Shown in pieces: positions 24,474 to 33,886 of a stretch of 64,000 bases of DNA (position 1 is the stretch's first letter; every line of letters begins with the position of its first letter). The notes under the pieces are model-generated. The model was not told the DNA's origin, did no database searches, and saw nothing but the letters and a program-made list of their open reading frames with translations. Location of the stretch: assembly GCA_023457535.1 (NCBI GenBank), contig JAEWLN010000169.1, positions 1 through 64,000 of the forward strand. Direction: 5' to 3'. Position numbers and translations under genes: made by a program. The stretch comes from Bacteroidota bacterium (GTDB lineage: Bacteria; Bacteroidota; Bacteroidia; Flavobacteriales; Flavobacteriaceae).

Positions 24474-27467
24474 TTGAAGACTAATCTACTCAGATACACT
24501 GCTGTAGCCGCGTCGCTGGTTTTCGTGATCGCGTGTTCGACCAAGCGCAACACCTTTTTGTCACGAAATTCGCACGCGCTGAGCTCCAAATACAACATCC
24601 TTTACAATGGCGGATTGGCGCTCGACAAAGGTGTCGAAGACTTAAAACTGCAATACCAGGACAATTTTTGGGAGCGATTGCCCATCGAGCGCATGCAGCT
24701 CAACGAGCAGGCGGTCATGCCGGGCGAGAAAACAGAGGCAAACCCTAATTTCGAACGCGCTGAAACCAAGGCTGCCAAAGCGATCCAAAAACATTCGATG
24801 AATATCGGCGGAACGGAGAAAAACCCGCAAATGGACGAGGCGCACCTCATGTTAGGCAAGGCACGTTATTACGATCAGCGTTTTGTACCGGCGCTTGAGG
24901 CTTTCAATTACATCCTCTACAAATATCCTACGAGCGACAAAATCTACGAAGTCAAGATATGGCGCGAAAAAACCAATATGAGGCTCGACAACGATGCCAT
25001 TGCCGTAACCAATCTGACCAATCTGCTCAAGGACATTAAATTCAAAGATCAGATTTTTGCCGATGCCAATGCCGCATTGTCGCAAGCCTACCTGAATCTT
25101 GAAGACAAGGACAGTGCGGTGGCCAAGCTCAAACTGGCGCGCGATTTCACAAAATCAAACGAGGAGCAGGCGCGTTACCACTTCATCCTCGGGCAGTTGT
25201 ACGAGGAAATGAATTTGCCGGACAGCGCATTTGCGGCCTACCAATCCGTCATCGACATGAAGCGCAAAGCGCCGCGGCGGTACACAATCCACGCCCACAT
25301 GCGCCAGGCCAACCAATTCGATTATAAAACCGGCGACACCCTGGCATTCGTTGAAAAATACGACAAAATGCTCAAAGACCGCGAAAATCGTCCGTACCTG
25401 GATGCGCTGAACCACCAGATGGCGTTGTTTTACGACAAACAAAAAAACGCGCGTCAGGCCAAAAAATACTACAACTTGTCGCTCAAGCACAAATCGCAGG
25501 ACCAATACATGATTGCGTCCAATTACCGCAACCTGGCCGAACTCCATTTCGATCAGGCCAAGTACCTTACGGCAGGCAAATATTACGACAGCACGCTGGT
25601 CCAGCTCGAGCCGCGTACACGCGAATTCAAGGCGATCAAGAAAAAGCGCGAGAATCTCAACGACGTCATCAAATATGAAGGCATCGCCACGCGCAACGAC
25701 AGCATCCTTAAGGTGTATGCAATGTCTGAAACCGATCGCATCGCCTACTACAACGCACACATCGAAAAACTCAAAAAGGAAGAGGAACGTTTGAAACTGC
25801 TCGCCGAAAAATCGGGCGGGAGCGTAAATACAGGAATTGAGGGCGCGATCGACAACACCGATGCGTCAGCCAAATTTGGTCCGGAAGGAAAAGCCGCGCC
25901 GCGCGCATCTGAAACCGCCATGAGCCAGGCACAAAAGGGCGTGAGGCCGCCATCTGAAGGCGCTGCAACCACGCCGGGAACAAAGCCGTCCGGAGATTTC
26001 TATTTTTACAATCCGACGACAGTCGCCTTTGGAAAGAACGAATTCCGCAAAAACTGGGGTGACCGTGCCTACCGCAACAACTGGCGCGTATCGGCGCAAA
26101 AAGGGGCCAACGCCACCGGCGATGAAGATCTTGCCAATGCAGATCAGGACAGCGGTACGCCTGTGTCCGAGGTCAAATCGGCGGAAATGTACACCCCTGA
26201 ATATTATATCAAGCAGTTGCCTTCGACGCAAAAGGAAATCGACAGCATCGGCAAGGAACGCAATTTTGCCTATTACCAACTCGGGGTTATTTACAAAGAA
26301 AAATTCAAGGAATATCCGCTCGCCTCGGACAAGCTTGAAACGTTGCTGACCAACGCCCCTGAGGAACGCCTGGTATTGCCGTCGCTGTACAACCTGTACA
26401 AAATTTACGAAATCACGAACAAAGACAAGGCAAACGCGATCAAAAACCGCATCATTGCCGAATATCCGGACTCGCGTTATGCACAGATTTTAAAGAACCC
26501 GGATGCCGCGACCATTGCTGCCGGCGATTCTCCGGATGTGGCCTACCAAAAATTGTTCACGCTTTTTGAAGGCGGTGATTACCGAAAAGTACTGCAAGAG
26601 TCGGACACGGCGATCGAACAATTCACGGGCGATGAACTCCAGCCCAAATTCGAAATGCTCAAAGCCAACGTCATCGGGAAGCTCAAAGGCGTCGGCGAAT
26701 ACAAAAAGGCACTCAACTACGTGGCCCTGACGTATCCGAACAGCGAAGAAGGCAAAAAGGCCGAATCGATGCTCACGCGCGAAGTGGTCGTGATGGAGGC
26801 GATGACATTCAACAGCAAAGAGCCGGCGAGTTGGAAGATTTTGTATGCGGCCAATAATCTGTCGGAGAACAAGACCATTGCATTGTACGGTAAAATCGCA
26901 AAATTCCTCAAGGACCGCGCGTTTGAAAAAATCACGATGTCGGTCGATATTTATACGATGGACAAAAACTTCATCGTCATCCACGGGCTGCGCAATGAGG
27001 AACACGCAAAAGGCATCGTATCGATCCTCAGGGAGTTCAAGGAATACAAAGTCCAGGAACCCGCAACGATTATCTCGAACGAAAATTACAAAGTCGTACA
27101 AATCAAAAAGAATTTCGACGAATTTCTTAAAGTGGGCAACGGGCCGATCGTAGCAACTGCTGCGCCGAGCATTCCGGACGATCCGACTGAAAAGATATCG
27201 GACGAGGAACGACAATTCAAAGAAATGCAGCAGCGCGCGGCCGAAAATCGCAAAATGGCCAAGGAACAGCAAAAGCAGCAGCAAGGCAAGGTGTCCGACC
27301 CGGATCCTGAGAATGCGATGCCGCCGAGCCCGTTTCAGGGTGCGTCGCCGGGCCAACCCAAGCAAACCCCGCAACAAATGCAGATGAACAACTCGATGCC
27401 GCCGGGCATGATGACGCCATCGGGGAACATGCCGCCGCCGGGAAGAAATCCGCAACCCAAAAAGTAA
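24474..27467 (+). CDS. sprE: SprE/PorW-type TPR lipoprotein (gliding / type IX secretion)
   Basis: The 997-residue lipoprotein starts at a TTG (24474), with a signal peptide and lipobox VIAC. The mature N-terminus, with KYNILYNGGLALDKG, matches the SprE/PorW family. TPR-like helical repeats extend over about residues 110-400 and 570-760. A basic, low-complexity linker and a Pro/Met/Gln-rich tail close the protein. In Flavobacterium johnsoniae SprE is needed for gliding and type IX secretion; PorW of Porphyromonas is its counterpart. It joins the bactofilin gene with a one-base stop/start overlap. Confidence 0.85.
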   Translation: MKTNLLRYTAVAASLVFVIACSTKRNTFLSRNSHALSSKYNILYNGGLALDKGVEDLKLQYQDNFWERLPIERMQLNEQAVMPGEKTEANPNFERAETKAAKAIQKHSMNIGGTEKNPQMDEAHLMLGKARYYDQRFVPALEAFNYILYKYPTSDKIYEVKIWREKTNMRLDNDAIAVTNLTNLLKDIKFKDQIFADANAALSQAYLNLEDKDSAVAKLKLARDFTKSNEEQARYHFILGQLYEEMNLPDSAFAAYQSVIDMKRKAPRRYTIHAHMRQANQFDYKTGDTLAFVEKYDKMLKDRENRPYLDALNHQMALFYDKQKNARQAKKYYNLSLKHKSQDQYMIASNYRNLAELHFDQAKYLTAGKYYDSTLVQLEPRTREFKAIKKKRENLNDVIKYEGIATRNDSILKVYAMSETDRIAYYNAHIEKLKKEEERLKLLAEKSGGSVNTGIEGAIDNTDASAKFGPEGKAAPRASETAMSQAQKGVRPPSEGAATTPGTKPSGDFYFYNPTTVAFGKNEFRKNWGDRAYRNNWRVSAQKGANATGDEDLANADQDSGTPVSEVKSAEMYTPEYYIKQLPSTQKEIDSIGKERNFAYYQLGVIYKEKFKEYPLASDKLETLLTNAPEERLVLPSLYNLYKIYEITNKDKANAIKNRIIAEYPDSRYAQILKNPDAATIAAGDSPDVAYQKLFTLFEGGDYRKVLQESDTAIEQFTGDELQPKFEMLKANVIGKLKGVGEYKKALNYVALTYPNSEEGKKAESMLTREVVVMEAMTFNSKEPASWKILYAANNLSENKTIALYGKIAKFLKDRAFEKITMSVDIYTMDKNFIVIHGLRNEEHAKGIVSILREFKEYKVQEPATIISNENYKVVQIKKNFDEFLKVGNGPIVATAAPSIPDDPTEKISDEERQFKEMQQRAAENRKMAKEQQKQQQGKVSDPDPENAMPPSPFQGASPGQPKQTPQQMQMNNSMPPGMMTPSGNMPPPGRNPQPKK

Positions 27468-27871
27468 TGTTTGACAAAAAGCCAAAATCGTATACTGATC
27501 TGCTTGGCAAGACCAACCGCATCGTTGAAGGAACCGTAATCAAAGGCGACATTCTGTCGCATGCAGATTTCCGGCTCGATGGCGAACTCGTTGGCAATTT
27601 CCAGTCGAACGGCAAAATCGTGATCGGGCCCGCGGGCATCGTCAAAGGCGATATCATTTGTAAGAATGCCGACATTGAGGGCAAATTCCACGGCAAGATC
27701 CAGGTGGCTGAAATCCTCAATGTAAAATCCAAGGCAAGCATCCACGGCGAGGTGATTTGCGGTAAATTATCGGTGGAACCAGGAGCGGAATTCAGCGCAT
27801 CGTGCGTGATGAAACCGAATCTAAAAGTCGTGGCGCATGAACAACCCAAACCAGAAGCGCAAGGCCAATAA
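27467..27871 (+). CDS. Bactofilin (polymer-forming cytoskeletal protein)
   Basis: The 134-residue protein is a bactofilin (DUF583 beta-helix), with NRIVEGTVIKGDILSHADFR, LDGELVGNF, GPAGIVKGDIICKNADIEG and KASIHGEVICGKLSVEPGA as regular beta-helix rungs. Bactofilins form filaments that scaffold cell-envelope processes. It overlaps the stop of sprE by one base, which suggests translational coupling and a possible structural link with the secretion/gliding apparatus. It overlaps the atpZ gene by 35 bases. Confidence 0.9.
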   Translation: MFDKKPKSYTDLLGKTNRIVEGTVIKGDILSHADFRLDGELVGNFQSNGKIVIGPAGIVKGDIICKNADIEGKFHGKIQVAEILNVKSKASIHGEVICGKLSVEPGAEFSASCVMKPNLKVVAHEQPKPEAQGQ

Positions 27872-28073
27872 GTGGCTCGCCCTGACGAGCATCCCGATCC
27901 AAATGGGCGCTATTGTGTTCCTGTTTGCGTGGGGCGGCAAATGGCTCGATGCAAAATATCCGAACGAGCACGACATATATGTAAAGGTACTGACCATCGT
28001 TGGCGTGGGTCTTGCCTTCTACAACCTGAACCGGCAACTCAGGGAAATCAATAAAATGGACGATCAGAAATGA
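27837..28073 (+). CDS. atpZ: AtpZ/AtpI-family membrane protein
   Basis: The 78-residue protein has two helices (IPIQMGAIVFLFAWGGKWLD and VKVLTIVGVGLAFYNLN) joined by a short loop with the conserved GxWLD. It resembles AtpZ/AtpI proteins, which are encoded ahead of F0 genes and may aid c-ring assembly or ion transport. The start overlaps the bactofilin gene by 35 bases and its stop overlaps the next gene by 4. Confidence 0.8.
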   Translation: MNNPNQKRKANKWLALTSIPIQMGAIVFLFAWGGKWLDAKYPNEHDIYVKVLTIVGVGLAFYNLNRQLREINKMDDQK

Positions 28074-28465
28074 AGCGAAACCTGCGGCCGTTATTGGAAT
28101 TGGCTTTTTTTTCGGCGCTGGCCTTTGGCGGGCACATGCTGTTGTTCCAATTCCTGTTTTCAGGGCGCGACGCCAATTTCCGGTACAGCATCCCTGAATT
28201 GTATGCGTTTTTCTTTGCGTGTTCCTTGGTGATTTTATCGATCCTGATCCGGATGAAGCGCAACAACATTGACAGCGTGGGAAATGCGTTTATGGCACTG
28301 ACTGTGCTCAAGATGATCGTCGCTTATTTTTTGCTGCATCCGATATTGGGCGACCACCATTCTGAAATCGCTGCCGAAAAAGCCAATTTTTTTATCGTTT
28401 TTGCGGTATTCCTGACGCTTGAAACGACAATTGCGATCCGATTGCTCAACGGCGCTAAAAATTGA
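28070..28465 (+). CDS. Small membrane protein, DUF6168-like
   Basis: The 131-residue protein has four hydrophobic helices. Its position between atpZ and atpB is shared by many Bacteroidota, where it is annotated DUF6168. It occupies the place of the AtpI-like proteins of other bacteria, but sequence similarity to AtpI is not evident by eye. It overlaps atpZ by 4 bases (ATGA). Confidence 0.65.
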   Translation: MKRNLRPLLELAFFSALAFGGHMLLFQFLFSGRDANFRYSIPELYAFFFACSLVILSILIRMKRNNIDSVGNAFMALTVLKMIVAYFLLHPILGDHHSEIAAEKANFFIVFAVFLTLETTIAIRLLNGAKN

Positions 28466-28580
28466 TTTTTTCTTCTGTTTTAACAAAACGCGACCATTTC
28501 TTAATCAGCGTTTTAAATATAAAGCAATAAACAGCGGAATCGACGGCAAAAACAGCAAAAAATATTTTGAAGTAACGCTT

Positions 28581-28608
28581 TTGGATGTCAATATTTAATG
28601 TACCTTTG
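28581..28608 (+). promoter_or_regulatory. Promoter of atpB operon (TTG-N17-TACCTTTG)
   Basis: TTG at 28581-28583 and TACCTTTG at 28601-28608 are separated by 17 bases, fitting the flavobacterial consensus. The atpB ATG follows at 28650. This is the best-spaced promoter in the window. Confidence 0.65.
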
Positions 28609-28649
28609 CACCAAATTTCAGAAAGTATAATTAAGATCCTAAATACGCT

Positions 28650-29834
28650 ATGGTGTTTTCCAAAAAACCACTTCATTTTATAATAGCCACTTTAACCGCA
28701 TGTCTTTCATTTTCTGGTTTTGCGAATCCAGTTCAGGATTCGGTTGCATCGCCTGCAAACCATCCGCATGAAACCACAGCCCATGCGGCCGCTGCTGCCG
28801 GTCATCCGGAGGCGCCGGCATTGTCTGAAGCCGATCAGAAAGAGGCAGAAAGAAAGGAGTTCATCAAGCACCACCTTTTGGATTCGCACGATTTTCACTT
28901 GTTTTCCTACGGAAAGGATTCCGGGCATGAAAAGCACATTGGTTTTCCTTTGCCTGTTATTTTGTGGGACAACGGACTACACGTTTTTATGTCGTCCAAA
29001 TTTGACCACGGTCATGCTGTGGCAGAATCGAACGGCAACTATTACATGATCGGGCACCACGACGGCAAAATCTACAAAACCGACGCTGCCGGAACGGTCA
29101 GCCACGACGAAAAAGGTCACGTAACCAATGCGCAGCCGCTTGATTTTTCAATCACCAAGAACATCGTCATGATTCTCGTAGTAGGATTGCTGATGTTTTT
29201 GTTGTTTGCCGGTCTTGGGAAATCATACAAAAAGAACGGCTCGATCGCCAAAGGGGCAGGTCGTTTCTTTGAGCCGCTTGTATTGTATGTGCGCGACGAA
29301 ATCGCTATTCCAAACATCGGAGAGAAACACTATAAAAGGTATATGAGCTTTTTGCTCACCATTTTCTTCTTTGTATGGTTCATGAACATGTTTGGCCTTA
29401 CGCCGCTGGGAGTCAACGTGACGGGTAACATCGCCATCACTGCTGCGCTGGCCGTGCTGACGTACCTGATCACCACCTTTACTGCAAAGAAGGATTACTG
29501 GAAACACATTTTCTGGATGCCGGGCGTTCCTGCACCGATGAAAATCATCCTCGCTCCGATCGAATTGCTCGGAACGATTATCAAACCATTCTCGCTCATG
29601 ATCCGTTTGTATGCGAACATGATCGCGGGCCACGTGGTTTTGATGAGTTTGATCGCGCTGATGTATAAAGCCGATCATGCCCTCGGAAGCCCGTTGGCGT
29701 TCCTGCTCGCATTTGTGCTGACGATCCTTGAAGTATTGGTAGCGCTGTTGCAGGCTTATATTTTCACGATGCTTGCCGCGTTGTATTTTGGAGCTGCCGT
29801 TGAGGAGCACCATCACGAAGAGGCGCACCACTAA
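28650..29834 (+). CDS. atpB: ATP synthase F0 subunit a
   Basis: The 394-residue protein is the stator-side proton channel. After a signal-peptide-like first helix there is a long His-rich extension (about residues 25-165, e.g. HDFHLFSYGKDSGHEKH). The usual five or six helices follow. PFSLMIRLYANMIAGH carries the essential Arg. The C-terminus is again His/Glu-rich (EEHHHEEAHH). Bacteroidota AtpB proteins are known to be long at the N-terminus; the typical E. coli subunit has 271 residues. The role of the extension is unknown. Confidence 0.95.
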   Translation: MVFSKKPLHFIIATLTACLSFSGFANPVQDSVASPANHPHETTAHAAAAAGHPEAPALSEADQKEAERKEFIKHHLLDSHDFHLFSYGKDSGHEKHIGFPLPVILWDNGLHVFMSSKFDHGHAVAESNGNYYMIGHHDGKIYKTDAAGTVSHDEKGHVTNAQPLDFSITKNIVMILVVGLLMFLLFAGLGKSYKKNGSIAKGAGRFFEPLVLYVRDEIAIPNIGEKHYKRYMSFLLTIFFFVWFMNMFGLTPLGVNVTGNIAITAALAVLTYLITTFTAKKDYWKHIFWMPGVPAPMKIILAPIELLGTIIKPFSLMIRLYANMIAGHVVLMSLIALMYKADHALGSPLAFLLAFVLTILEVLVALLQAYIFTMLAALYFGAAVEEHHHEEAHH

Positions 29835-29837
29835 GTC

Positions 29838-29905
29838 GAAAGAATAAAAGTCGTAAAGTCAAAAAGGCCTTTATGACTTTGAACCTTTATGACTTTAAGA
29901 CTAAT
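29838..29905. repeat. Short-period direct/inverted repeat between atpB and atpE
   Basis: AAAGTCGTAAAGTC on one side is mirrored by repeats of TTTATGACTTT on the other, giving an imperfect hairpin. The pattern resembles other short-period inverted repeats at 32836, 55130, 56218 and 60310. Confidence 0.55.
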
Positions 29906-29934
29906 TTGAATGTTTAATTTTTAATATATACATT

Positions 29935-30126
29935 ATGGAAATCCCTAGAATTATCGGAGCTGGTTTGGTAGTAATCGGTGCAGGTATCGGTATCGGAAGA
30001 ATCGGTGGATCTGCAATGGATGCTATCGCGCGTCAACCAGAAGCTACTGGAAAAATCCAGACTGCTATGTTGATCGCTGCCGCTCTTATTGAAGGTATCG
30101 GTTTTGCTGCGATCTTCGCATCGTAA
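29935..30126 (+). CDS. atpE: ATP synthase F0 subunit c
   Basis: The 63-residue protein forms a two-helix hairpin. Helix 1 is glycine-rich (IGAGLVVIGAGIGIGRIGG), the polar loop contains ARQPEA, and helix 2 carries the ion-carrying Glu in AALIEGIGFA. No Gln-type sodium signature is seen in helix 1, so proton coupling is likely. Members of the c-ring assemble in the membrane. It differs from neighbours in being unusually AT-rich in codon choice, which is common for very highly expressed c-subunit genes. Confidence 0.95.
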   Translation: MEIPRIIGAGLVVIGAGIGIGRIGGSAMDAIARQPEATGKIQTAMLIAAALIEGIGFAAIFAS

Positions 30127-30204
30127 ATCCAAAAGACAAAAAGCTGTAACGGTTGGTTGCAGCTTTTGTTTACTATTACAATTAACAATTAAGACACTTA
30201 TATA

Positions 30205-30705
30205 ATGGAAGAATTATTTGGACAGTTTTCGTTAGGGTTGTTTATCATGCAAACCATTTTGTTTATCGGTTTGATTTTGCTGTTGAAAAAATTCGCGTGG
30301 AAGCCGATCCTCGACGCCGTCAACGAAAGAGAGGACGGTATCAAGAACGCGCTGCAATCTGCTGAGAATGCGCGCAGGGAAATGGCCAACCTCCAGGCAG
30401 ATAACCAGAGAATTCTCAACGAAGCCCGTGCTGAGCGCGACACCATGCTCAAAGATGCGCGCGAGATCAAAGAGAAAATGATCGCCGACGCAAAAGCGGA
30501 AGCGCAAAACGCCGGACAAAAGATGATCGAGCAGGCCAAAGCGTCCATCGAAAGCGAGAAAAACGCTGCCATGGCCCAGTTGAAAGCACAGGTTTCTTCT
30601 TTGTCGCTTGAGATCGCAGAAAAATTGTTGAAAGACGAATTGTCCAACAAAGAAGCCCAGGTGAAACTGGTCGAGAAGATGTTGGGCGACGCTAAATTGA
30701 ACTAA
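30205..30705 (+). CDS. atpF: ATP synthase F0 subunit b
   Basis: The 166-residue protein has one N-terminal membrane helix (MQTILFIGLILLLKKFAW, about residues 12-30). A long charged coiled coil rich in Glu, Ala and Lys follows. The KPILDAVNERE after the helix is a family feature. It forms the peripheral stalk with the delta subunit, whose gene starts one base after its stop. Confidence 0.95.
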   Translation: MEELFGQFSLGLFIMQTILFIGLILLLKKFAWKPILDAVNEREDGIKNALQSAENARREMANLQADNQRILNEARAERDTMLKDAREIKEKMIADAKAEAQNAGQKMIEQAKASIESEKNAAMAQLKAQVSSLSLEIAEKLLKDELSNKEAQVKLVEKMLGDAKLN

Positions 30706-30706
30706 T

Positions 30707-31237
30707 ATGTCCACAAGAGCAGCCAACCGTTACGCAAAGGCCATCCTCGACATCGCGCACAGCAAAGGCGTGGCGGGCGAGGTCAACACCGACATGGAAA
30801 CCATCGCGTCCACCATTGTTGGCAATGGCGAACTTTCGGCTTTTATTGCCAACCCAACGACGAGCATCAAAGTCAAAAGCAGTGCGCTCAATGAGATTTT
30901 TGCCGGCGTAAACGGGGTCACCAAAGGACTTTTCCAACTCTTGCACGAAAACAAGCGTTTTGAAATCCTGTCGACCATCGCGCTGGAATACAACCGTCTG
31001 TTCGAGGAAATGAACGGCATGGAAACCGCTACGGTCACCACTGCCATCCCGATGGACGCATATCTCGAAGCCAAAGTCATGACCAAGATCCTGACGTTTT
31101 CGAACAAAAAGATCAACATCAAGAATATTGTGGATCCGGCCATCATCGGCGGGTTCATCCTCAGAATCGGCGATCAGCAGTACAATGCATCGGTGGCCAA
31201 CAGATTGCAAACATTAAAAAGAGAATTAAGTAATTAA
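30707..31237 (+). CDS. atpH: ATP synthase F1 subunit delta
   Basis: The 176-residue protein matches OSCP/delta: the N-terminal [13 protein letters not shown] helix and the C-terminal [18 protein letters not shown] are typical. It links the b-stalk to the top of F1. Length and place between atpF and atpA are normal. Confidence 0.93.
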   Translation: MSTRAANRYAKAILDIAHSKGVAGEVNTDMETIASTIVGNGELSAFIANPTTSIKVKSSALNEIFAGVNGVTKGLFQLLHENKRFEILSTIALEYNRLFEEMNGMETATVTTAIPMDAYLEAKVMTKILTFSNKKINIKNIVDPAIIGGFILRIGDQQYNASVANRLQTLKRELSN

Positions 31238-31251
31238 TTATAGACAGCATT

Positions 31252-32829
31252 ATGGCGGAAATTAAACCTGCTGAGATTTCAGCAATATTGAAAAAACAAG
31301 TAGAAGGGTTTGAATCTGGAGCGACACTCGAGGAAGTGGGAACCGTACTTCAGGTTGGTGACGGTATTGCACGCGTTTACGGATTGTCGAATGCACAATA
31401 CGGCGAGTTGGTTCAGTTTGAGAACGGGCTGGAAGGCATCGTCCTGAACCTTGAAGAAGACAATGTTGGTGTCGTATTGCTCGGTCCGTCAACAGGAATC
31501 AAAGAAGGTTCTACTGCCAAAAGAACGCAGCGCATCGCTTCGCTTAAAGTAGGCGAGGAGATGGTAGGCCGCGTGGTGAACACACTTGGACAGCCTATCG
31601 ATGGCAAAGGTCCGATCGGCGGAACACTGTACGACATGCCGCTCGAGCGCAAAGCTCCGGGAGTTATCTTCCGTCAGCCCGTAACCGAGCCGTTGCAGAC
31701 AGGTGTAAAAGCTGTCGATGCGATGATCCCGGTAGGTCGTGGCCAACGCGAGCTCGTCATCGGTGACCGTCAAACAGGGAAATCGACCGTTTGTATCGAT
31801 ACGATCCTGAACCAGAAAGAATTTTTTGATGCAGGCCAGCCGGTTTTTTGTATCTATGTTGCGATCGGACAAAAAGCGTCGACCGTTGCGGCTTTGGCCA
31901 AAACGCTTGAGGAAAAAGGTGCGATGGCTTATACGGTGATCGTTGCCGCCAACGCTTCTGATCCGGCTCCGATGCAGGTATACGCGCCAATGGCCGGTGC
32001 TGCGATTGGGGAATATTTCCGCGATACGGGCCGTCCGGCACTCATCGTATACGATGATTTGTCCAAACAAGCCGTTGCTTACCGTGAGGTGTCGCTCTTG
32101 CTTCGTCGTCCACCGGGACGTGAGGCATATCCGGGTGACGTTTTCTACCTCCACAGCCGTTTGCTCGAGCGTGCCTGTAAGGTCATCAACAACGATGAGA
32201 TCGCCAAGAACATGAACGATTTGCCTGAAAATCTCAAGCCGATCGTAAAAGGTGGCGGATCACTCACTGCACTTCCGATCATCGAAACCCAGGCAGGCGA
32301 CGTTTCTGCGTACATCCCGACCAACGTAATCTCAATCACCGACGGGCAGATCTTCCTCGAGTCTGACTTGTTCAACTCAGGGGTACGTCCGGCGATCAAC
32401 GTAGGTATCTCTGTATCTCGTGTGGGTGGTAACGCCCAGATCAAGTCGATGAAAAAAGTAGCCGGTACATTGAAACTCGACCAGGCGCAATTCCGTGAAC
32501 TGGAAGCGTTTGCCAAGTTCGGATCCGATCTCGATGCCGTTACGCTGAACGTAATTGAAAAAGGACGTCGTAACGTTGAGATCCTCAAGCAAGGTTTGAA
32601 CTCACCGTTTACCGTTGAAGACCAGGTGGCCATTATCTACGCAGGATCGAAAAACCTGCTCAGAAACGTTCCGGTCAACAAAGTGAAAGAATTCGAAAAA
32701 GATTTCCTCGAATACATGAACGCCAAGCACCGCGATACGCTCGACGCGCTGAAAGCCGGAAAATTCACAGATGAATTGACCGATGTGATCGAGAAAGTCG
32801 CGAAGGAAGTTTCAGCGAAATACAATTAA
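31252..32829 (+). CDS. atpA: ATP synthase F1 subunit alpha
   Basis: The 525-residue protein has the P-loop GDRQTGKST (about residue 170), then [40 protein letters not shown] and the arginine-finger segment [10 protein letters not shown]. All are highly conserved in alpha subunits. Length is within the usual range (500-530). It forms the catalytic hexamer with beta, which is not encoded in this operon. Confidence 0.97.
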   Translation: MAEIKPAEISAILKKQVEGFESGATLEEVGTVLQVGDGIARVYGLSNAQYGELVQFENGLEGIVLNLEEDNVGVVLLGPSTGIKEGSTAKRTQRIASLKVGEEMVGRVVNTLGQPIDGKGPIGGTLYDMPLERKAPGVIFRQPVTEPLQTGVKAVDAMIPVGRGQRELVIGDRQTGKSTVCIDTILNQKEFFDAGQPVFCIYVAIGQKASTVAALAKTLEEKGAMAYTVIVAANASDPAPMQVYAPMAGAAIGEYFRDTGRPALIVYDDLSKQAVAYREVSLLLRRPPGREAYPGDVFYLHSRLLERACKVINNDEIAKNMNDLPENLKPIVKGGGSLTALPIIETQAGDVSAYIPTNVISITDGQIFLESDLFNSGVRPAINVGISVSRVGGNAQIKSMKKVAGTLKLDQAQFRELEAFAKFGSDLDAVTLNVIEKGRRNVEILKQGLNSPFTVEDQVAIIYAGSKNLLRNVPVNKVKEFEKDFLEYMNAKHRDTLDALKAGKFTDELTDVIEKVAKEVSAKYN

Positions 32830-32835
32830 TCAATT

Positions 32836-32900
32836 TGATAATTTGGAAATTTGGAAATGACAGATCTCATTTTCAAATTTTCAAATTATCTCATTTTCAA
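32836..32900. repeat. Inverted repeat between atpA and atpG
   Basis: Tandem ATTTGGAA-like units on the left (AATTTGGAAATTTGGAAATG) are mirrored on the right by CATTTTCAAATTTTCAAATT. The stem-loop fills the 79-base gap and could modulate the relative output of alpha and gamma. Confidence 0.65.
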
Positions 32901-32908
32901 ATTATAAA

Positions 32909-33772
32909 ATGGCAAACTTAAAAGAAATCCGCAACCGGATCGCCTCTGTCTCATCGACGATGCAAATTACCTCGGCGATGAAAATGGTATCGGCTGCGAA
33001 GCTCAAAAAAGCACAGGATGCGATCACTGCGATGCGTCCGTATGCCGAAAAAATGACCGAGTTGCTGCAAAATCTTTCCGCAACGCTCGACGGTGATGCC
33101 GGTGGCGAATTCACCGCACAGCGCGAGGTAAAGCGCGTTCTGGTTGTGGCCATCACGTCTAACCGCGGATTGGCCGGCGCGTTCAACTCGAACGTGATCA
33201 AAGAACTGCGCAACCTCACGGAAAACGTTTATGCGGGCAAGCAGGTCGATTTTATTACCATCGGTAAAAAAGGAAATGACATCGTGCGCAAGAACGGAAC
33301 CGTGGTGTTCAACAACAACAGCGTGTTCGACAACCTGACGTTCGAGAGCGTTTCAGAAATTGCCAACGAAATCACTGCGTTGTTTTTGCAGGGCAAGTAT
33401 GACAAAGTGGTTTTGGTGTACAACCAATTCAAGAATGCCGCTACACAAGTCATCCAGTCTGAGCAGTTTTTGCCGTTGGCCCCGATCGCATCGGACAAAC
33501 CGGTAAGCAATGTGGATTACATTTTTGAGCCATCCAAAGAGGAAATCGTGCTCGAGCTGATCCCGAAAATGCTCAAGACCCAGCTTTACAAGGCCATCCG
33601 CGATTCATTCGCCTCCGAGCACGGCGCGCGTATGACCGCTATGCACAAAGCGACAGACAACGCGACCGATCTCAGGAACCAACTCAAACTGACGTACAAC
33701 AAAGCGCGTCAGGCAGCCATTACCGGTGAAATTCTTGAAATCGTGGGCGGTGCGGAAGCACTTAACGGATAA
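32909..33772 (+). CDS. atpG: ATP synthase F1 subunit gamma
   Basis: The 287-residue protein has the typical ends of the rotor subunit: MANLKEIRNRIASVSSTMQI and AMKMVSAAKLKKAQ at the N-terminus and NKARQAAITGEILEIVGGAE at the C-terminus. The middle has TSNRGLAGAFNSNV. It is the last gene of the operon and is followed by a strong terminator, so atpD and atpC are elsewhere. Confidence 0.96.
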   Translation: MANLKEIRNRIASVSSTMQITSAMKMVSAAKLKKAQDAITAMRPYAEKMTELLQNLSATLDGDAGGEFTAQREVKRVLVVAITSNRGLAGAFNSNVIKELRNLTENVYAGKQVDFITIGKKGNDIVRKNGTVVFNNNSVFDNLTFESVSEIANEITALFLQGKYDKVVLVYNQFKNAATQVIQSEQFLPLAPIASDKPVSNVDYIFEPSKEEIVLELIPKMLKTQLYKAIRDSFASEHGARMTAMHKATDNATDLRNQLKLTYNKARQAAITGEILEIVGGAEALNG

Positions 33773-33793
33773 AAATAGTCTTTTCAAATACAG

Positions 33794-33822
33794 GAGCCGA
33801 CCTAAAGTCGGCTCTTTTTTTT
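33794..33822 (+). terminator. Strong terminator after atpG
   Basis: GAGCCGAC (33794-33801) pairs with GTCGGCTC (33807-33814) over the loop CTAAA, followed by a long T-run. It closes the ATP synthase operon. Confidence 0.9.
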
Positions 33823-33859
33823 ATCCCCTATCCAACGTACGCAAACCCAAAGAATTGCT

Positions 33860-33867
33860 TATTTTTG
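33860..33867 (+). promoter_or_regulatory. Candidate -7 box (TATTTTTG)
   Basis: TATTTTTG lies 19 bases before the TTG start at 33887 and matches TAnnTTTG. No -33 TTG is evident. Confidence 0.45.
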
Positions 33868-33886
33868 TGCATCTTAACCCAGCACT

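Noticed and set aside
26490..27485. Long open frame (331 codons) on the minus strand opposite sprE
   Set aside because: Arg/His/Leu-rich composition typical of an antisense shadow; the plus-strand frame is a clear SprE-type protein.
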